From NCBI GenBank assembly GCA_913058215.1, contig CAJXQE010000002.1, positions 1 to 64,000 of the forward strand: 64,000 nucleotides of DNA. Reading direction: 5' to 3'. The notes beneath the pieces are model-generated. The model ran no database searches. It worked only from the letters and a program-made list of their open reading frames with translations, and was not told where the DNA came from. This stretch comes from an uncultured Verrucomicrobiales bacterium. GTDB taxonomy: Bacteria > Verrucomicrobiota > Verrucomicrobiia > Verrucomicrobiales > DEV007. The translations under genes were made by a program, and so were the position numbers. Within the stretch, counting starts at the first letter, position 1; every line of letters starts with the position of its first letter. This document shows positions 9,020-17,780 of this stretch, one piece after another.

Positions 9020-10357
9020 GTGAACCTTTCAGAACTTCAGTCGCTGTTGCGAAAAACGAATCTCAAGCCGAGTCGAAAACTTGGGCAGAGTTTTCTGGTG
9101 GACGACAATGTCTCCGGCTGGATTGCGCGTCAGATTGATCCGCAGCCGGAAGACACCGTTATTGAAGTCGGACCCGGATTCGGGGCACTGACAGAACATC
9201 TCGCGGGAAAAGTAAAACGCCTTGTCCTGATCGAGACCGACGGGAGGCTCTCCGAATTTCTCGAGGAACGCTATGCAGACCGGGGAGTGGAAGTCATTCA
9301 TTGCGACGCAACCCAATATGATATCCGTCCACTCTTTGCAGAGGGACCTGTTAAATTTATCGGCAACCTTCCCTATTCCTGTGGGAACGAAATTCTGCGG
9401 CTTTTTCTCGATGCTCCTTCTCCAGTTTCGCAGGCGATTGTGATGGTTCAAAAGGAAGTGGCGGACCGTTTTTGTGCCGAACCGCGGACAAAGGCCTACA
9501 GTGTTCTTGGCTTGATGTTGCAGGAGCGTTGGAAAATCTCGGCGCTGAAAACTGTCGGGCCAAACCTTTTCCATCCGAGACCGGCCGTCGATTCGACCAT
9601 TGTCAGGTTTGATCCGCGCCCTGTGGATGAATTGCCTCTCTATTCCCCGGAAATTTTCGGCAATGTAGTGAAGCGGGGATTTGCACAGCGCCGAAAGCAA
9701 TTGCACAACAATCTGAAAGTGGAGAGCGAACGGTGGGCGGAGATTTGTGAGGACTTGGGATTCAATGTCGGGACTCGTGCAGAGGAGTTGGATTTGAAAG
9801 ACTGGGTGCGACTTTCCAATGTACTCGAGCCTCACCCCTGCAATGGGCTTCCGCCATCGTCGACAGAGTCGCTTGATGTGGTGAATGAACAGGATGAGGT
9901 GATCGAGCAACTTCCGCGTGGGGAAGTTCACGAGCGGAACCTCCTTCACCGTGCTGTTCATGTTTTCGTTACAAACAAGGGTGGCGATCTTTTTTTGCAG
10001 AAACGTTCAATGCTGAAGGATTCTCATCCCGGCAAATGGGACAGCAGTGCTTCGGGCCATGTTGATCCAGGGGAAAGCTATTCTGACTGTGCTGTTCGAG
10101 AGATGTGGGAAGAGATCTGGGTGGAGCCCAAAGGCGAGCTGAAACAGGTCGTTCGATTGGAAGCGGGAGAGAATACCGATCAGGAGTTTATTGAAGTGTT
10201 TGAGGGCAAGGCTGCCGGTAAAATCAGGGTGCATGGTAAAGAGGTCGACAGTGGCCGGTTCTTTTCTCCTCAGCAGATTGAAGACTGGATCGAGAGACGT
10301 CCGGAAGATTTTGCGACAGGCTTTATGACCTGTTTCAAAGCGTGGCGGAATCTCTGA
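9020..10357 (+). CDS. rsmA: RsmA (16S rRNA dimethyladenosine transferase) fused to Nudix hydrolase
   Basis: A 445-aa two-domain protein starting at GTG. Residues 1-270 are RsmA/KsgA, which dimethylates the two adjacent adenines near the 3' end of 16S rRNA: GQSFLVD (22-28), SAM motif IEVGPGFGALT (48-58), acidic IETD (71-74) and catalytic NLPY (116-119). Residues 285-445 are a Nudix domain of the YfcD/IDI-like type (VFVTNKGGDLFLQKRS, SSASGHVDPGE). Its Nudix box at 346-368 is complete (G-x5-E-x7-RE-x2-EE) except that Trp367 replaces the last Gly. The join is a short Pro/Ser-rich linker. Standard RsmA is about 270 aa, so this is a true fusion: one uninterrupted frame with no internal start that looks better. 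Confidence 0.93.
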   Translation: MNLSELQSLLRKTNLKPSRKLGQSFLVDDNVSGWIARQIDPQPEDTVIEVGPGFGALTEHLAGKVKRLVLIETDGRLSEFLEERYADRGVEVIHCDATQYDIRPLFAEGPVKFIGNLPYSCGNEILRLFLDAPSPVSQAIVMVQKEVADRFCAEPRTKAYSVLGLMLQERWKISALKTVGPNLFHPRPAVDSTIVRFDPRPVDELPLYSPEIFGNVVKRGFAQRRKQLHNNLKVESERWAEICEDLGFNVGTRAEELDLKDWVRLSNVLEPHPCNGLPPSSTESLDVVNEQDEVIEQLPRGEVHERNLLHRAVHVFVTNKGGDLFLQKRSMLKDSHPGKWDSSASGHVDPGESYSDCAVREMWEEIWVEPKGELKQVVRLEAGENTDQEFIEVFEGKAAGKIRVHGKEVDSGRFFSPQQIEDWIERRPEDFATGFMTCFKAWRNL

Positions 10358-10414
10358 GCCGCAATGTTTTGGATTTTCTGGAAGGAAATCCCAATCTGGA
10401 CGTATAATTATTCC

Positions 10415-11218
10415 ATGATGCGTCTGATACCTCTTCTTCTCTTAGTTGTGGTGTCCTCGTCCTGTGATGCACGAAACAAAGAGAAGAACACCCCGGAGCT
10501 GTTTCTTGGAGGTGAGTCTGACATTCTGTCCGATGACGAAGATCGGGCGTCGAAGGCTATCAAAAAGTGGTCATCTCCCGATGGAAAGCAGGACGGAAAA
10601 CCGCTCAGTAAAAAGCCCTATTTTTGGGATCATACAAAAGTGGGGCGTCATGTTTTTATCCGGGTCATCAAGAATGATAATCGAAAAGGCTTGTTGGAAG
10701 TATTCCTGAAAAATCCAGCAACAGGGGAATACGAAAAGTTTAAAGGATACCGGATTAAAATCTTCAGTGGTCGGCCCGGCCCGAAGTTTGAGCAGGGTGA
10801 CGGTCAGGCGCCGGAAGGTTTCTATTTCGTCAGTCGAGGAAGAATGAATCCGAAAAGCGATTTTCACCTGTCGATGGACCTGGGTTACCCCAACGCATTC
10901 GATAGATCCCACGAACGCACCGGCGATTTTCTGATGATCCATGGCAGCTTCATGTCCATTGGCTGTTTTGCGATGACCGATTGCTCAATTGAGCAGATAT
11001 ACACGCTGGTTCATAAGGCATTCCAGAACGGTCAGAAATACGTCAGGGTTCACAGTTTTCCTTTTCCCATGTCTGAAGAAAATTTGTCGGAGCAAGAGGA
11101 TAGTGAACACTTCGAATTTTGGAAGAATCTCAAGGAAGGCTGGGATCTTTTCGAGGAGACCCGGCGACCTCCGAATGTGGAGGTGGAAGATAAGGCTTAT
11201 GTCTTCTCTGAGCTGTGA
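10415..11218 (+). CDS. YafK-like L,D-transpeptidase-fold lipoprotein
   Basis: A 267-aa protein of the YkuD fold, YafK/DpaA subgroup, acting on peptidoglycan cross-links or peptidoglycan-protein links in the periplasm. The start at 10415 gives a lipoprotein signal (MMRLIPLLLLVVVSSSCD, lipidated Cys17); the longer frame upstream is unlikely. The catalytic signature HGSFMSIGCFAMTD places nucleophile Cys184 and His176. It lies 57 bases after rsmA and 61 before glpD. E. coli YafK (DpaA) removes Braun lipoprotein from peptidoglycan; whether this protein cleaves or forms links is not shown. Confidence 0.88.
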   Translation: MMRLIPLLLLVVVSSSCDARNKEKNTPELFLGGESDILSDDEDRASKAIKKWSSPDGKQDGKPLSKKPYFWDHTKVGRHVFIRVIKNDNRKGLLEVFLKNPATGEYEKFKGYRIKIFSGRPGPKFEQGDGQAPEGFYFVSRGRMNPKSDFHLSMDLGYPNAFDRSHERTGDFLMIHGSFMSIGCFAMTDCSIEQIYTLVHKAFQNGQKYVRVHSFPFPMSEENLSEQEDSEHFEFWKNLKEGWDLFEETRRPPNVEVEDKAYVFSEL

Positions 11219-11279
11219 GTGATCCGAATTTCAACATAGACGCAATTGGATTTGGCATTACGATGGGAGCGCCCCATTT

Positions 11280-12743
11280 ATGAACCGTTCCGAAATTCTC
11301 TCCCGACTCGAAGACAATTCTGAAACCTGGGATGTGATCATCATCGGCGGGGGAGCGACGGGCCTGGGAATTGCGGTCGATGCGGCAACGCGTGGATACA
11401 AAGTCGCTTTGGTGGAGCAGGCGGATTTCGGTGAAGGGACTTCGTCGAAGAGCACCAAGTTGATTCATGGTGGTGTTCGGTATCTTCGCAGTGGGGAAGT
11501 GAGCCTCGTAAAAGAGTCGCTTCGGGAGCGGGGTAGACTTTTTCAAAATGCTCCCAACTCGGTAAAAGCCCTGGCATTTGTGGTCCCGGCTTACCGTTGG
11601 TATGAGCGACTTTTTTACGGAGCAGGTCTTTTCCTTTACGATTTTCTGGCAGGGAGTCTCGGAATTAAAAAGACCGCTCATCTCAATGCAAAGGAGATCC
11701 TCGAAGTGTTGCCCAACCTCAATAGCGAAGGACTTCGCGGAGGCACTCTTTATTGGGACGGGCAATTTGATGACACCCGGCTCTTGATAGCATTGGCCCG
11801 GACGGCTGTCGCCAATGGTGCTGCGGTGATCAATCATGTCAAAGTGACCGGGTTGATCAAAGAGAACGAAAAAGTAATCGGGGTGAATGCCGTAGAACAG
11901 GTCAGCGGAAATGAGATTTCCCTGAAAGCCAAGGTTGTGGTGAACGCGACGGGTGCTTTTACTGATGCCATCCGCAAGATGAACAATGAGGAAGCTGAGG
12001 AGGTGATTACTCCAAGTCAGGGGATTCACATTGTTCTGGAGCGAGAGTTTCTGGATGGTGACACAGGAATCATGATTCCAAACACGGATGATGGTCGCGT
12101 TCTTTTCGCGATCCCGTGGCACAACAGGGTTCTTTTGGGAACGACAGATACGGGGGATGTTCCCGTTTCCCTGCACCCAAAACCTCTCAAAGAAGAGATC
12201 GATTATCTGCTCGAACATGCCGGCAGGTATCTGACTAAGGCTCCGACTCACAAGGATATCAGAGCAAGCTTTGCGGGGTTGCGTCCACTGGTGAGACCGC
12301 CGGATTCAAAAGGGAAATCGACCTCCAAAATTTCCCGCAGCCACAGTATTTTTGTGAGCGATTCGGGGATGCTCACGATCGCAGGTGGTAAGTGGACCAC
12401 TTATCGGCAGATGGCGGAAGATGCAGTGGACCGGGTCGCTGAACTTGGCGACTTTCCGAATGCACCCTGTAGCACATACGATCTAAGCCTCCTGGATCAA
12501 TCGACTGCTGAGGATGAAGCGGCGGCAGATGAGTCGCTTCGCCAGCCTCTGGATCCGGAATTGCCCTACACGATGGCTGACGTCGCAGCAGCAGTTCGAA
12601 CGGAGATGGCAGTGACCCTCGAAGATGTTCTTCATCGCCGCACTCGTTGTGCTTTCCTTGACGAGTCTGCTGCCAGTCGTTGCAGTGGAAAAGTAGTGAC
12701 CTGGATGGAGAAAGAAATCGGAGGCACTGTTCCGGAATTGTAG
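11280..12743 (+). CDS. glpD: FAD-dependent glycerol-3-phosphate dehydrogenase
   Basis: A 487-aa GlpD, the membrane-associated flavoenzyme that oxidises sn-glycerol 3-phosphate to dihydroxyacetone phosphate and feeds electrons to quinone. The FAD dinucleotide motif IIGGGATGLG is at residues 21-30. It is followed by the GTSSKSTKLIHGGVRYL flavin segment, LLGTTDTGD, the conserved AGLRPLVRP, GGKWTTYRQMAEDAVD and a short C-terminal domain with VLHRRTRCAF. Slightly short for the family (usually about 500-560 aa). No glpK or glpF lies nearby. It ends 15 bases from the convergent 72-aa gene. Confidence 0.95.
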   Translation: MNRSEILSRLEDNSETWDVIIIGGGATGLGIAVDAATRGYKVALVEQADFGEGTSSKSTKLIHGGVRYLRSGEVSLVKESLRERGRLFQNAPNSVKALAFVVPAYRWYERLFYGAGLFLYDFLAGSLGIKKTAHLNAKEILEVLPNLNSEGLRGGTLYWDGQFDDTRLLIALARTAVANGAAVINHVKVTGLIKENEKVIGVNAVEQVSGNEISLKAKVVVNATGAFTDAIRKMNNEEAEEVITPSQGIHIVLEREFLDGDTGIMIPNTDDGRVLFAIPWHNRVLLGTTDTGDVPVSLHPKPLKEEIDYLLEHAGRYLTKAPTHKDIRASFAGLRPLVRPPDSKGKSTSKISRSHSIFVSDSGMLTIAGGKWTTYRQMAEDAVDRVAELGDFPNAPCSTYDLSLLDQSTAEDEAAADESLRQPLDPELPYTMADVAAAVRTEMAVTLEDVLHRRTRCAFLDESAASRCSGKVVTWMEKEIGGTVPEL

Positions 12744-12758
12744 GGAGGGAGGACGCTC

Positions 12759-12977
12759 CTACTTTGCAGGATGCCGTTCCGGCATCTCGACCTCATCGGT
12801 GACATCCTTTGCCTGCTTGATGAGGCGACAAAATTCCTTTTTCGTAACGACGTGGCGAGTGCCTTCAAGAAGGTCCTCCGGATCGAGGTGCTTGTAGTCC
12901 ACAGAGAGCCGCTCAAGGCTAACGATCCGGTAAAGATCTTTGCCCCTTTTCCAAAGCTGATTCTGATGAAGTTTCAT
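12759..12977 (-). CDS. Small conserved protein, 72 aa
   Basis: A 72-aa basic cytosolic protein without signal. The pattern LWKRGKDLYRIVSLERLSVDYK then TKKEFCRLIKQA resembles small verrucomicrobial proteins I recall only as hypothetical, so this is preferred over the overlapping plus-strand frame. It is the last gene of a minus-strand run with the SpeE-like and SGNH-DUF1080 genes (gaps of 42 and 43 bases). Function unknown. Confidence 0.7.
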   Translation of the reverse strand: MKLHQNQLWKRGKDLYRIVSLERLSVDYKHLDPEDLLEGTRHVVTKKEFCRLIKQAKDVTDEVEMPERHPAK

Positions 12978-13019
12978 ACTTTCTCACCTATACTCGCGAC
13001 TGTTCTCTAAAGCGAACGA

Positions 13020-13769
13020 TCACCTTCTTCGATTCTTTTTCTTTTTTCGAGGCGGATTTGGATTCGTGACTGGAGTTTCCGAGCGTTCCCCGACATAGAT
13101 TCGGTGGATTGCCTGCTTTGCTTTTTCGTGGGTTTTCACCGAATACCACTCTGTCGAAAAGCCTTCTTTGCTCAATGGTTTTTCGAGTCCCTGCTCCCGG
13201 GTTGCGGCCCAGAAAGCAACCCGACCCCCGGGGGTTAAAGATTGGTGGATCGCTGTCAGACCCGATGTCCCATACATTTGTCCGTTCTGGGGCTGAACCA
13301 GTGAGCTTGGCCCGTTGTCGGTATCGAGGAGCATGGCATCGAAAGGTCTGGCCCTTTTTTCTGCAGCCTTACGGATGCACTCATAAACGTCGCCTTCGAA
13401 AATCGTGACCCGTGGGTCGTCCATCAATTTGCCGTTCACGTCCATCAGAAAATCCCGGTTCCATTGGATTACTTCGGGAAGGAGTTCGGCAACGACGACG
13501 TCGGCATTTGGACCAGCGAGCTCGAGGACACGTTGAAGGCTGTAACCGAGTCCCATTCCCCCGATCAATACCCGGAATTTGGCACGCTTTCCCTTCTTCG
13601 AATCTTTAGGGAACGCATAATCGGCGAGGAGCCTTTCGGACAGTGTCCAGGTTGTGCTCATCAACTGAAGCCCATTGAGCTTCAGGAAATATTCTCCGTC
13701 ATGTTCGTGGAGGGAGAACTTCGAGCCATCCGGTGTCCGGGTTTCAGCGAGATTTTGAACGGGAATCAT
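13020..13769 (-). CDS. Spermidine synthase-like methyltransferase-fold protein
   Basis: A 249-aa protein with the Rossmann core of the SpeE/spermidine synthase-like family. Visible are the nucleotide-binding strand FRVLIGGMGLGYSLQRVLEL (about 65-84), the acidic end of the next strand VVVAELLPEVIQWNRD, and the LLDTDNGPSSLVQPQNG segment that occupies the active-site DxDxP position. The C-terminus is a Lys/Arg-rich tail (PPRKKKKNRRR). No polyamine genes are nearby, so aminopropyl transfer is not certain; methylation or an unknown transfer is possible. A second family member is at 19134. Confidence 0.8.
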   Translation of the reverse strand: MIPVQNLAETRTPDGSKFSLHEHDGEYFLKLNGLQLMSTTWTLSERLLADYAFPKDSKKGKRAKFRVLIGGMGLGYSLQRVLELAGPNADVVVAELLPEVIQWNRDFLMDVNGKLMDDPRVTIFEGDVYECIRKAAEKRARPFDAMLLDTDNGPSSLVQPQNGQMYGTSGLTAIHQSLTPGGRVAFWAATREQGLEKPLSKEGFSTEWYSVKTHEKAKQAIHRIYVGERSETPVTNPNPPRKKKKNRRR

Positions 13770-13812
13770 GGAAAAATAGAAGAGGGGAAAGCTGGCCTAA
13801 GCCTCGGCGATG

Positions 13813-15135
13813 TCACTCACTCAGTTTCTTCATTCGAATGCGGCGGTATTCCATTTGGCCGCGGTCGCCTTCGAGCCCGATAGGTCCGGTTTCAGGAACT
13901 GCCATCGCATCTTCGAGAACTTCACCATTGCAGGTGGAATGAGCCTTGCCGCCTTTAACGGTGATAATGATCTCGTTCCAGTCCTGAGCTTTGTAATTTT
14001 CAAGGTCCTTGTAGGGACCGGCCAGAGGAAAATCGCGGCACTGCAATTGTGGCTTGCGAATGAAGACGCCACTGTCGGCGTTGGGAGTTGCACGGAACTC
14101 CAGCTTGAGGATGAAATCGCTTGGGAACTCGGCTGTCGTCCAGATCTGCTGGATCCTTCGCCCCTCCGCTGGAGTCTTAGCGACCAGCCGTCCATTGATC
14201 GCTTCATAGCGACCGTCGGAGCTGATTGTCTTTCCATCAAAGCTTTCTGCTTCCTTGATCTCGACAAACTTGAGTGCGTTCGGACGAGGCTTCTTGGGTT
14301 TCTTGCGAGGTGGAGTGGGGCGGTATCCCCACCCAGTGAGATCTTTGCCATTGAACAGACTGACAAAACCTTCTTCGGGTTTAAAATCGTCCGACTCAGT
14401 TTCCAGGAAACCGAGCGTAGCGAAGAGTGGCCGAAGTGCCGCTGCCCAGCGCTTGTAACCTTCCGGATTCAAATGGAGGAGATCTTTGAACCAGGTGGGA
14501 TCTGCATCACCACTCTCATTGGCAAAAAGTGTCCACGTATCCAGAACCGTGACTTGTGAATCATTTCGGACAATGGATTCGCAAAGTTCATTGAGCTTCG
14601 TAATTTCTTCCTTCGGCCTGTCCTTTTCCTCGGAACTCGGGAAAACACGGCAAAGAATAAGTGGTGTGTCAGGATTCTTCGCCTTCAATTCTTTGTAGAT
14701 GAGTTCGAAGTTGTAAGCTGCATCTTCCGGCGAAATGTTGACCTCAATATCGTTGGTTCCCATGAGCATCACAATCGCAGCTGGATTGATTTCGTGGATG
14801 TCCTCGAGCCGGATCAGGATTCCACGGGTGGTGTCTCCTCCGATCCCGCGATTGGCGAGCTTCATCCCCGGAAACTCCCCTTTGAAATCATTTCCCCAGC
14901 CCTGGGTAATGGAGTCCCCCAGAAAAACGACGGAACCCCGATCTGCTTCCACGCTTTTTGACCACTTTTCCCGGAACTCCGGCCAGCGTTTCAAATAGGC
15001 CTCGTAGTCGCGAAGAGCGCCTTTACCGGGGAGCTTACTGAGATCTGTTGGTAGCGCGAACTTCGCCTGTGCCTCTACAAAGGACGGGGAAGTCAGGAGA
15101 TATAGAAAGGACAGACTGAATAGGAAAACTTTCAT
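13813..15135 (-). CDS. SGNH hydrolase fused to DUF1080 (3-keto-disaccharide hydrolase-like)
   Basis: A 440-aa exported protein. The start is the ATG at 15135 (signal MKVFLFSLSFLYLLTSPSFVEA); a TTG three codons upstream is less likely. Residues 45-240 are an SGNH esterase domain with block I VVFLGDSITQGW, block III MLMGTNDIE and block V DLLHLNPEGY, giving the Ser and Asp-x2-His catalytic set. Residues 255-440 are a DUF1080 jelly roll (FVSLFNGKDLTGWGYRP to IGLEGDRGQMEYRRIRM), a family that includes 3-keto-glycoside hydrolases and glycan-binding members. The combination suggests deacylation of a carbohydrate that the second domain binds or cleaves. Divergent from the SIMPL gene. Confidence 0.9.
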   Translation of the reverse strand: MKVFLFSLSFLYLLTSPSFVEAQAKFALPTDLSKLPGKGALRDYEAYLKRWPEFREKWSKSVEADRGSVVFLGDSITQGWGNDFKGEFPGMKLANRGIGGDTTRGILIRLEDIHEINPAAIVMLMGTNDIEVNISPEDAAYNFELIYKELKAKNPDTPLILCRVFPSSEEKDRPKEEITKLNELCESIVRNDSQVTVLDTWTLFANESGDADPTWFKDLLHLNPEGYKRWAAALRPLFATLGFLETESDDFKPEEGFVSLFNGKDLTGWGYRPTPPRKKPKKPRPNALKFVEIKEAESFDGKTISSDGRYEAINGRLVAKTPAEGRRIQQIWTTAEFPSDFILKLEFRATPNADSGVFIRKPQLQCRDFPLAGPYKDLENYKAQDWNEIIITVKGGKAHSTCNGEVLEDAMAVPETGPIGLEGDRGQMEYRRIRMKKLSE

Positions 15136-15231
15136 GAGAGGCAATGCTAGCGGGGGTGCGGGATCGGAGCAACGGGTATTTATTCGGAGATTCTGCTTCT
15201 GTCCGGATTTCGCGTGGACAATTCTTCTGAT

Positions 15232-15939
15232 ATGAGAATTCTACTTGTTACCACCTTCCTTTTTGCGGCCGTGTTTGTCTCGAATGGACAGGAAGTGGGC
15301 GCCAGCCAAGCCCGGTCTATTTCCGTATCCGGAACGGCTGAGCGGATCTCGACGGCGAATCAAATCAGGATTTCTGTGGAGATTCGAACGGTGGACGAGC
15401 AATTGTCGGAAGCTCAGGGGAAATCAAAAAAGGTGTTCGACGGGGTTATTGAAGATATTGGGGCTCTCGGGGTAAAAGCGGAGGAAGTGCAGTTGAAGGA
15501 TCATGAGTTTGGAAAGGAATACGTTGACGGTCCAAACCGGCAGAAAATATGGAAGGGCTTCTTCAGTACGCGCGAATTCTTGGTGATTCTCGATCAGGTA
15601 GATCAGTTGGAACTAATTCACAGCAAGCTGGCGGAGAATCCGGAAATTGAAGTAAGCGGGACCCGGTTTTTGCGGACGGATGACATTGAGATCCGAAAGG
15701 AGCTTCGCACGGAAGCCCTTAAAGCTGCCCGCGAGAAAGCATCCGCGATGGCTGAAGTATATGAGTTAACCCTCGGAAAACCTCTCAAGATTGAAGAAGG
15801 TAACTTCAATGGCTATTTTCTTTCCATTAGCATCAACATAACGAGAAACACGGGGATTGATCGCACGCAGGAGGGAGTCGCCCGGGGAAAGGTGAGCCTG
15901 TATGTTACTGTGAAAGTGGTCTTCGAGCTGGTTAATTAA
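15232..15939 (+). CDS. SIMPL (DUF541) domain protein, exported
   Basis: A 235-aa protein with a Sec signal (MRILLVTTFLFAAVFVSNGQ) and a SIMPL domain from about residue 30: ISVSGTAERISTANQIRISVEIRT, LSEAQGKSKKVFDGVIEDI and EALKAAREKASAMAEVYE are typical. Members are periplasmic or outer-membrane-associated and are linked in some bacteria to oxidative stress, but no activity is assigned. The ATG at 15232 is chosen over a GTG six codons upstream. It ends 20 bases from a convergent HEAT-repeat gene, with an AT-rich palindrome (TTAATTAATTAA) around its stop. Confidence 0.88.
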   Translation: MRILLVTTFLFAAVFVSNGQEVGASQARSISVSGTAERISTANQIRISVEIRTVDEQLSEAQGKSKKVFDGVIEDIGALGVKAEEVQLKDHEFGKEYVDGPNRQKIWKGFFSTREFLVILDQVDQLELIHSKLAENPEIEVSGTRFLRTDDIEIRKELRTEALKAAREKASAMAEVYELTLGKPLKIEEGNFNGYFLSISINITRNTGIDRTQEGVARGKVSLYVTVKVVFELVN

Positions 15940-15959
15940 TTAATCAATCGATGCCCCTT

Positions 15960-16823
15960 CTACAACTGCGCCAACTGCAGAATACTCTGTGCAGCACGGT
16001 ATCTGACATCCGGATGTGAATCATCAAGAAGAGGAATGAGAACCGGGATGAGTTTGATGTCTCCCACGTCACCGGCGAATGTTGCCGCGTAAGTACGAAT
16101 GGCAGGGTCCGGGGATAAGGTGTTAGCTCGCAAGGATTCGAGTCCGGCAGGATCACCGAGGGCGGCAAGGGCATGCTGAACATAGGCCTTAATCACTGGA
16201 TCCGGAGCGGCGGCGATACGAGGTCTCAGTCTTTCAATATCGGACGGCTCACCAACGCGACCCAAAATCCAGGCTCCAATGCGAATGCCTTCGGGATCGT
16301 CTGAAGCAAGAGCTGCTCGAACCGCTTCGATGGGTTCCGGAGTTTCGCCGATACGAATCAGTGCCGCTGCCGCCATGAGGGTAAGTTTGATGTCTGACTT
16401 GGCGGCGAATGCTTTCTTCATGGTTTCGAGATCGCCTACGGAATGAACTTTAAAGAGGCTCTCCGCCGCATGGATATGAGCATAAGGCTCTTCGCCCATT
16501 AAAATATCGGCCATCACTTTGATGTGATCCGCTTCCCCGGCTCGGACCAACTCGCGGGCAACTCCGCAAAGTTGCTGTTGGTCTTTTTCGGTAGTGAGTT
16601 TCGGCTTCAAATGTTTGATCACTTCATCACCATGACCTGCCAGGGTGAGGCCTTCGGCCGCGTGGATCGAAGGCCAGAATTCCTTATCCTGAATTCCAGA
16701 GCGGAGGATTTCGAGGCACTTGCCCGCAGTCTCCTGATCTACGTGGTTGTAGGTGACTGTTGTTTCATTGCAGCTCACCAGAAAAAGGAGAGCCGTTGAT
16801 GCGAAGAGTGTTTGAAGTTTCAT
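15960..16823 (-). CDS. HEAT-repeat lipoprotein
   Basis: A 287-aa lipoprotein (signal MKLQTLFASTALLFLVSC, Cys18) whose mature part is a solenoid of HEAT/PBS-lyase-type helix pairs. Recurring patterns include HAAESLFKVHSVGDLE, AAAALIRIGETPEPIEAVRAAL, GAWILGRVGEPSDIERL, HALAALGDPAGLESL and DVRYRAAQSILQLAQL. Such repeats make protein-protein contacts, and no catalytic motif is seen. It is the last of three minus-strand genes with the membrane protein (gap 37) and the PQQ propeller. Confidence 0.85.
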   Translation of the reverse strand: MKLQTLFASTALLFLVSCNETTVTYNHVDQETAGKCLEILRSGIQDKEFWPSIHAAEGLTLAGHGDEVIKHLKPKLTTEKDQQQLCGVARELVRAGEADHIKVMADILMGEEPYAHIHAAESLFKVHSVGDLETMKKAFAAKSDIKLTLMAAAALIRIGETPEPIEAVRAALASDDPEGIRIGAWILGRVGEPSDIERLRPRIAAAPDPVIKAYVQHALAALGDPAGLESLRANTLSPDPAIRTYAATFAGDVGDIKLIPVLIPLLDDSHPDVRYRAAQSILQLAQL

Positions 16824-16860
16824 GGCTTGGAAATGATTAAGATGTGGATCTCTCTATTTT

Positions 16861-17727
16861 TTAAGATGGTTTGATGAGCTTGGCGAGTTCGGAGGTGGCC
16901 GGAGATCCGCCAGTAGTTTGATTGATCAAGGTCGCTTTGATCTGATGAGTGTCGCAGGCCGGACATTTGAAAAGCTCAACGGTCACATTGGCGAGGGCCT
17001 TTTTCTTTTGTGACTGGTCCAAATGGCCGATAGCACTTTGAATTGTTTCATAAGGCGTTGCTTCATTTTCCTCAAAGAGCTGACCGGTGCGCATTATGGA
17101 GGAGTTAATTGCACCGACGAGGATATCTTCCTTCTCCGGCTTCTTTTTCTTCCTGAGGTCCGCTGTTGTTTCGTCGGAGGAAATGAATCCGGTTCGTTGC
17201 TTTTTCAGGTAGAAGTTACAACGGTCGCAATATGCCTGAGTCCATAGTGAGGCGACCGGGTAGATCGAGCCAATAGATACCCCCAGTCCTTCGAGGAGCA
17301 GAAAGAAGTAGCCCAATTTTCCGAGAGGATCTCCGTATTCTCCGTTACTCCCGGACTTCTCGAAACTCAAACCCTCTGCGTAAGCCTGAATATATTGAAT
17401 GAAGGTGAACTCCTCCGTATTCACGAACATCCGATAGCTGATGAAGTGAGAAATCACATAAGCAGTGATGCTGATGAGTAAAATGAGCCAAACAAAAACG
17501 CCGACAATCTTACTGTTAGTCCATTTCGATGCGAAATAGTATCCGGTGCCGCTTGCGAGTCCCACAAGAATTGCCCCGAGTGGAATGACAAACAACCAAT
17601 ACCAGCCGATTACATTGAAATCAGTTCCAGCCAGAAGAGTGACAATTACGAGGCTGATAGTTGTGGTGATCAGTCCGCAGAAAATAACCAGCAAACCTGG
17701 CGAGCGTGTAGAAGTGGCGTGACTCAT
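16861..17727 (-). CDS. Polytopic membrane protein with two CxxC pairs
   Basis: A 288-aa protein with three to five hydrophobic segments in the first 170 residues (for example LLVIFCGLITTTISLVIVTL and VGVFVWLILLISITAYVISH). A soluble C-terminal region follows, carrying CDRC and CPAC motifs that together could hold one zinc (zinc-ribbon-like). Between them is a Lys/Glu-rich stretch. The ATG at 17727 is used; a GTG at 17742 is an alternative. Family not recognised. It lies in a minus-strand run between a PQQ propeller and a HEAT lipoprotein, so an envelope role is plausible. Confidence 0.78.
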   Translation of the reverse strand: MSHATSTRSPGLLVIFCGLITTTISLVIVTLLAGTDFNVIGWYWLFVIPLGAILVGLASGTGYYFASKWTNSKIVGVFVWLILLISITAYVISHFISYRMFVNTEEFTFIQYIQAYAEGLSFEKSGSNGEYGDPLGKLGYFFLLLEGLGVSIGSIYPVASLWTQAYCDRCNFYLKKQRTGFISSDETTADLRKKKKPEKEDILVGAINSSIMRTGQLFEENEATPYETIQSAIGHLDQSQKKKALANVTVELFKCPACDTHQIKATLINQTTGGSPATSELAKLIKPS

Positions 17728-17780
17728 CAACCAATATGACACTGACGAAACCGACTTCGGTCAAGAATGAAACTGAAGCC

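Noticed and set aside
9029-9961. 310-aa minus-strand open frame
   Set aside because: Antisense to the conserved RsmA domain, with no motifs of its own.
11130-12251. 373-aa minus-strand open frame
   Set aside because: It lies fully over glpD and its upstream neighbour, has no recognisable domain, and glpD has full family motifs. It is a shadow frame.
13810-14559. 249-aa plus-strand open frame
   Set aside because: Antisense to the SGNH-DUF1080 fusion, whose catalytic motifs are intact.
15928-15945. TTAATTAATTAA palindrome as a replication or attachment site
   Set aside because: It is short, low in complexity and sits on a stop codon between convergent genes; nothing else supports a special site.
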